In this document: piece after piece, positions 60,067-64,000 of the stretch
Position numbering within the stretch: the stretch's first letter is position 1
Layout: the number at the start of each line of letters is the position of its first letter
Assembly: GCA_902363825.1 (NCBI GenBank)
Contig: CABJBK010000009.1
Coordinates: forward strand, 1 to 64,000
DNA length: 64,000 bases
Source of the DNA: Lachnospiraceae bacterium
Lineage (GTDB): Bacteria > Bacillota > Clostridia > Lachnospirales > Lachnospiraceae
Reading direction: 5' to 3'
Translations under genes and position numbers: made by a program
The notes under the pieces: generated by a model
The model's database searches: none
What the model was told of the DNA's origin: nothing
The model's input: the letters and a program-made list of their open reading frames with translations, nothing else

Positions 60067-62262
60067 ATGGCAGTTGTTTACCATGAAAAAGAGCGCATTT
60101 TCAAACTGGACACACCGAATACGAGTTATATCATCGGTATCGTGGACGAAGAAAATTTTGTCGGACATGTGTATTACGGAAAAAAATTAAAGGATCACAA
60201 TGTCGGTTATCTGATGGGAACGGAGGAAGCACCGTTTGTTCCGTCAAAGAACAACAGAGACCGTGTGTCTTTCCTGGACAGTTTTCCGATGGAGTATCCG
60301 TGCAGCGGACTTGGGGATTACCGTGGAAGCTGTTTTGAGGTACGGACAGCGGGCGGACACAACGCAGTATCCCTGTCTTATGTATCACACAGGATCTATG
60401 CCGGAAAACCGAAGCTTTCCGGACTTCCGGCGACCTTCGCGAAGGAAGGGGAATGTGATACCTTAGAGCTTCTCTGCGAAGATAAGGTACTTGGACTTCA
60501 GGTCGTTTTGATCTACTCCGCGTTTAAAGATGTAGATGTCATTGCAAGAAGCGTAAAGATCATCAACAAGGGCAGTGAGGCAGTTTATCTGACCAAAGCA
60601 CTTTCCTGCTGTGTCGATATGAACAATCAGGATTTTGAACTGCTCACGATGCACGGTTCCTGGGCGAGAGAGCGTATGATCGAGTACCGTAAGGTCGGAC
60701 ATGGCTATCAGGGCGTGGAATCTTTCCGTGGAGAATCCAGTCATCAGGATCATCCGTTTATGGCGCTGAAACAGAAGAACGCAACGCAGGAGAGCGGCAG
60801 TGTCTACGGATTCCATTTTGTATATTCCGGAAACTTCATCGGACAGGTGGAATTAAACCAGTTCGATATGGTGCGTGCAGTGATGGGAATCCATCCGGAG
60901 AACTTCTGCTGGAAACTGGAGCAGAACGCAGAATTCCAGACACCGGAAGTTGTCATGGTCTATACCGAGGACGGTCTGGACGGCATGACACACAACTATC
61001 ATGAGTTGTACCGCAATCATCTGATCCGCAGTGAGTATAAGAACAAGAAGCGCCCGATTCTCATCAACAACTGGGAAGCAACTTACTTCGATTTCAATAC
61101 CGAAAAACTGCTTGCGATCGCAAAGACAGCGGCAGAGCACGGCATCGAGATGTTAGTTATGGATGATGGCTGGTTTGGCCACCGAAACGATGACAATACC
61201 AGTCTTGGTGACTGGGAAGTCAACGAGACAAAGATCACCGGAGGCTTAAAGGCACTCGTAGACGAAGTGAATAAGCTCGGCCTGAAATTCGGTATCTGGT
61301 TTGAGCCGGAGATGATATCACCGGATTCCAATCTCTATAAGGAGCATCCGGACTGGGCATTTCAGATTCCGGGACGTGTCGGATCTCTCTGCCGTAACCA
61401 GTATGTGCTGGATCTGACCAGAGAAGATGTTAGAGAGCACACGTATGAGAGCATTGCGAAGATCTTACGCAGCGCAAACATCGAGTATGTAAAATGGGAT
61501 ATGAACCGCCAGCTTACCGATATCGGAAGCTTTGAACTGCCGGCAGACCGTCAGGGCGAGATCTATCACCGTTATGTGCTTGCGGTTTATGAATTACAGG
61601 AGCGTCTGATGCAGGAATTCCCGCATCTGCTTTTGGAGAACTGCTCCGGCGGCGGCGCGCGTTTTGATCCGGGTATGTTATATTACAGCCCGCAGATCTG
61701 GTGCTCGGATGATACCGATGCGGTAGAGCGCTTAAAGATCCAGGAAGGTACGGCACTCGTATATCCGCTCTCCACGATGGGCGCGCATGTATCCGACTGC
61801 CCGAACCACACCGTTGGCAGAAGCACACCGTTTGAGACCAGAGGCTATGTGGCACTGGCTGGTACGTTTGGTTACGAACTTGATATCACAAAGATCTCCG
61901 AGGAAGACAGAAAGATGATCCCGGAACAGGTAAAGATGTATCATACCTACAACGATCTGGTGCGTGAGGGCGATTACTACCGCATCGCGTCTTACCGTGA
62001 GAATCATTACTTTGACTGCTATGAAGTGGTTGCAAAGGATAAATCAGAAGCGCTTGTTACGTATGTCCAGGTGCTGAACCGTCCGAATTACCACAGTAGA
62101 ACGATCTGCCTGAAAGGACTTGATCCGGAAAAGCGCTATAAGCTGGAAGGCGCAGAGAATGAACGGGTTTACCTTGGTGATACCCTGATGAATGCGGGAA
62201 TCCGCGTGGAAAATCTGTGGGGGGATTACAAGGGCAGACTGCTTCACTTTGTAGAGGCATAA
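60067..62262 (+). CDS. GH36 alpha-galactosidase
   Basis: A 731-residue cytoplasmic alpha-galactosidase of the MelA/RafA/Aga type. The nucleophile is D478 in KWDMNR and the acid/base D548 in CSDDTDAVERL. GWFGHRNDDNTSLGDW is the substrate loop, and the C-terminal beta domain is complete. It removes alpha-1,6-galactose from raffinose-family sugars, melibiose or galactomannan fragments. With GH113 nearby and a shared promoter block, a joint role in galactomannan use is plausible. AAGGAGG precedes the start. Confidence 0.92.
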   Translation: MAVVYHEKERIFKLDTPNTSYIIGIVDEENFVGHVYYGKKLKDHNVGYLMGTEEAPFVPSKNNRDRVSFLDSFPMEYPCSGLGDYRGSCFEVRTAGGHNAVSLSYVSHRIYAGKPKLSGLPATFAKEGECDTLELLCEDKVLGLQVVLIYSAFKDVDVIARSVKIINKGSEAVYLTKALSCCVDMNNQDFELLTMHGSWARERMIEYRKVGHGYQGVESFRGESSHQDHPFMALKQKNATQESGSVYGFHFVYSGNFIGQVELNQFDMVRAVMGIHPENFCWKLEQNAEFQTPEVVMVYTEDGLDGMTHNYHELYRNHLIRSEYKNKKRPILINNWEATYFDFNTEKLLAIAKTAAEHGIEMLVMDDGWFGHRNDDNTSLGDWEVNETKITGGLKALVDEVNKLGLKFGIWFEPEMISPDSNLYKEHPDWAFQIPGRVGSLCRNQYVLDLTREDVREHTYESIAKILRSANIEYVKWDMNRQLTDIGSFELPADRQGEIYHRYVLAVYELQERLMQEFPHLLLENCSGGGARFDPGMLYYSPQIWCSDDTDAVERLKIQEGTALVYPLSTMGAHVSDCPNHTVGRSTPFETRGYVALAGTFGYELDITKISEEDRKMIPEQVKMYHTYNDLVREGDYYRIASYRENHYFDCYEVVAKDKSEALVTYVQVLNRPNYHSRTICLKGLDPEKRYKLEGAENERVYLGDTLMNAGIRVENLWGDYKGRLLHFVEA

Positions 62263-62311
62263 CGATAAAGACCGTCGAAAAAAGAACGGAAAAAGAGAAT
62301 GAATGGGAATA

Positions 62312-62355
62312 AAAAAGGGGACTGCACACATCCGGCAGTCCTCTTTCTGTTTTTA
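62312..62355. terminator. bidirectional terminator
   Basis: AAAGGGGACTGC (62314-62325) pairs with GCAGTCCTCTTT (62335-62346), one G-T pair, with A residues before and TTTTTATTT after. It serves both the GH36 gene and the convergent binding-protein gene. Confidence 0.85.
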
Positions 62356-62368
62356 TTTACATGGATAC

Positions 62369-63349
62369 TTATTTGTAATCGGAAACGTTGCTCTTATCTA
62401 CTTTTTCAAACGGTACCCAGACGTATTTTCCGTCATCGGTCACGCCGTCCATGGAGCCTGTGGATTCTCCCTTGGCAAGATGAGCAGCAGCCTCAACGGC
62501 GGCAGTACCCTGTCCTTTTCCGGACTGGTAAACGGTGAATGCCATATCGCCGTTCTCGATCGCTTCACAGCCGTTTGCGGTGGCGTCAATGCCGAGAACC
62601 GGAAGCTTGTCAAGGTCGATGTTTTCCTCTTTGCAGGCGTCAATGATACCGAGAGCCATAGAGTCGTTGTTGCAGATGACACAGTCCGGGGTAACACCGG
62701 TGTTCAGGAAAACTTTAAAAAGATCCGCTGCGGTGTCCTGATCCCAGTTTGCATAGTCATCAAATACATAGTTGATCGTTTTGCCGCTTGCCTCCAAGGT
62801 TTCCTTGGCACCTTTGGTACGGCCGATCGTAGCGGAATGTGCTTTTGGCCCTTTTAAGATAACGACATTGAGTTCGCTCTTGTCAGAAAGCGCATCCAGT
62901 ACATATTCTGCCTGATACTGACCGGCAACTTTTTCATCGGAGCCGACATAGATATATTTGTCTGCTTCGAGGTATTTTTCGTCCGGGCAGCTGTTGATGA
63001 ATACAATCGGCAGGTTACCCGCGTTTGCCTTTAAAGCGACTACGGTATCGATGGATACCGGGCTGCAGATGATGGCGTCATAGCCATCGGATTCTGCTGA
63101 TTTGATAAAAGCGGACTGATTTTCAATCGAGCCCTCCGCATCCTTTACATCCAGCTGAATGCCCTGTTCGGCAGCTGCGGCGGTCGCGCCATCCACGAGT
63201 GTCTGGCGGAAATCATCCATCTCATTTAACGAAAGTAATATCTTAACGCCGTTGTTTCCGGAAGAAGCAGACGAGCTGTTTCCGCATCCGGCAAAGGCTG
63301 TCAGTGCAAAGATGACGGCAGCCATCAGAATTCCAAGTTCCTTTTTCAT
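62369..63349 (-). CDS. sugar-binding lipoprotein, RbsB/galactose-binding type
   Basis: A 326-residue binding protein of the periplasmic-binding type 1 (ribose, xylose, galactose) group. The signal peptide ends in FAGC (cysteine about residue 22), with a Ser-rich linker. Core motifs are [24 protein letters not shown] and [15 protein letters not shown]. The gene overlaps the upstream chemoreceptor gene by four bases (ATGA), and no permease or ATPase gene is in reach. A sensory role through that receptor is likely. The edge of the window leaves upstream genes unseen. Confidence 0.85.
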   Translation of the reverse strand: MKKELGILMAAVIFALTAFAGCGNSSSASSGNNGVKILLSLNEMDDFRQTLVDGATAAAAEQGIQLDVKDAEGSIENQSAFIKSAESDGYDAIICSPVSIDTVVALKANAGNLPIVFINSCPDEKYLEADKYIYVGSDEKVAGQYQAEYVLDALSDKSELNVVILKGPKAHSATIGRTKGAKETLEASGKTINYVFDDYANWDQDTAADLFKVFLNTGVTPDCVICNNDSMALGIIDACKEENIDLDKLPVLGIDATANGCEAIENGDMAFTVYQSGKGQGTAAVEAAAHLAKGESTGSMDGVTDDGKYVWVPFEKVDKSNVSDYK

Positions 63350-64000
63350 GATTCGTTCGCTCCCTTCGAAATTTTGAACATGCTGACCTGATCCGCCAGT
63401 TCCTGAGCAGATTCTGTCAGTTCTCTCGCGTCGTTCGCAACGGTCTTGCTGTTGTCCGTGATGTGGTTTGCCTGTTCTACCATGGTATCGGAGGTCGCAA
63501 GGATCTCTTCGGAGCTTGCAGCCTGTTCCTCGGAAATTGCGGCTACGTTGCTCGCAACATCATCTACTTTTTCGACTTTTTCAATGACCTGCTGAACCAG
63601 ACCGCTGACCGCGTCGATGTTGTTAAAGATCGCGTCAAAGGTCTTTAACGCATCCTCAACGAGACGGCTGCTTTCGTTGATATTGCCTGCGCTGTCGTCC
63701 GCCTGGGATACTGCGTCTTTTACCAGATCGTTGATCTCGTGGATCAGATTTTCAATATCGCGTACCGAATCGGCACTGGTCTGCGCGAGCTGTCCGATCT
63801 CACCGGCAACAACTGCGAATCCCTTGCCGGCTTCTCCGGCTCTGGCAGCTTCGATCGAAGCGTTTAAGGAGAGCAGATTGGTCTGATCGGCGATTCCTGC
63901 GATCACGTTGGTGATGTTTGTGATCTCGCTGGAAGCCTTTCCGACTTTGTCGATCGCTTCCTGTAAGTGGAGCACGGAGTCGTTGATGTCGGTCATTGCC
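63346..64000 (-). CDS. methyl-accepting chemotaxis protein, C-terminal part (cut by window edge)
   Basis: About 218 C-terminal residues are in the window. The hairpin tip [20 protein letters not shown] is followed by the descending helix and the end KISKGANES. It is a chemoreceptor signalling domain; the sensor, membrane helices and start lie beyond base 64000. Its stop overlaps the start of the sugar-binding lipoprotein gene, so both are made together. The tail has no CheR-binding pentapeptide. Confidence 0.92.
   Translation of the reverse strand, partial: AMTDINDSVLHLQEAIDKVGKASSEITNITNVIAGIADQTNLLSLNASIEAARAGEAGKGFAVVAGEIGQLAQTSADSVRDIENLIHEINDLVKDAVSQADDSAGNINESSRLVEDALKTFDAIFNNIDAVSGLVQQVIEKVEKVDDVASNVAAISEEQAASSEEILATSDTMVEQANHITDNSKTVANDARELTESAQELADQVSMFKISKGANES

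Noticed and set aside
61514..61855. Minus-strand frame inside GH36
   Set aside because: Antisense to catalytic motifs of the alpha-galactosidase; a shadow frame.

Overview
The window looks like chromosomal DNA of a gut Firmicute of the Lachnospiraceae, close to Roseburia or Agathobacter. This is inferred from gene content, not from a marker gene: low-GC Gram-positive ribosome binding sites, CheW and methyl-accepting chemoreceptors of a motile cell, lipoprotein sugar-binding proteins with MsmF/MsmG-type permeases lacking their own ATPase, and GH113, GH94 and GH36 enzymes. I saw no rRNA, tRNA, CRISPR array, transposase or phage gene.

Layout. 1-3 kb: a GH113 mannosidase overlapping an ABC exporter. 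3-6.3 kb: a scar holding a dead response regulator, a membrane XRE regulator, then an AT-rich cassette of an ADP-ribosyltransferase-like protein (DUF3990 type), an unknown protein and a NADAR protein, which I read as a toxin-antitoxin or defence unit. 6.3-10.6 kb: an alarmone synthetase, and divergently a run of small genes including a deformylase-like protein and a wrecked LOG gene. 10.7-14.9 kb: TetR with three operator copies and an ABC/FtsX pair. 15-18.1 kb: a sugar-binding lipoprotein in an operon with a chemoreceptor. 18.1-30.2 kb: rsmH, an AAA ATPase behind four 33-base repeats, a tandem glycine riboswitch with an AGCS symporter, and many damaged genes (azlC, azlD, TipA-like merR, yhcG, an ABC fragment, a PNPOx-like gene, hxlR, nitroreductase).

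30.3-36.2 kb: serine hydrolase with a two-component system, then a GGDEF/EAL protein. 36.5-45.9 kb: a sugar regulon of two GH94 phosphorylases, an AraC regulator and a binding protein with two permeases; a 17-base motif shared by the two operons ties them together. 46-53.3 kb: CheW with a glycosyltransferase, an aldo-keto reductase, and LysR divergent from a heterodimeric ABC exporter. 53.4-62.3 kb: MATE exporter, second GH113, phosphoglucomutase, CPBP protein, Nudix hydrolase and GH36 alpha-galactosidase. 62.4-64 kb, minus strand: a second binding protein plus chemoreceptor pair, the receptor running off the edge.

Carbohydrate use and sensing dominate: oligosaccharides are imported, split by phosphorylases or by exo-acting hydrolases, and passed to central metabolism through phosphoglucomutase. 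Two points stand out. Binding proteins are twice paired with chemoreceptors and not with permeases. Truncated or internally deleted genes are concentrated in the first 30 kb and I found none in the remaining 34 kb.
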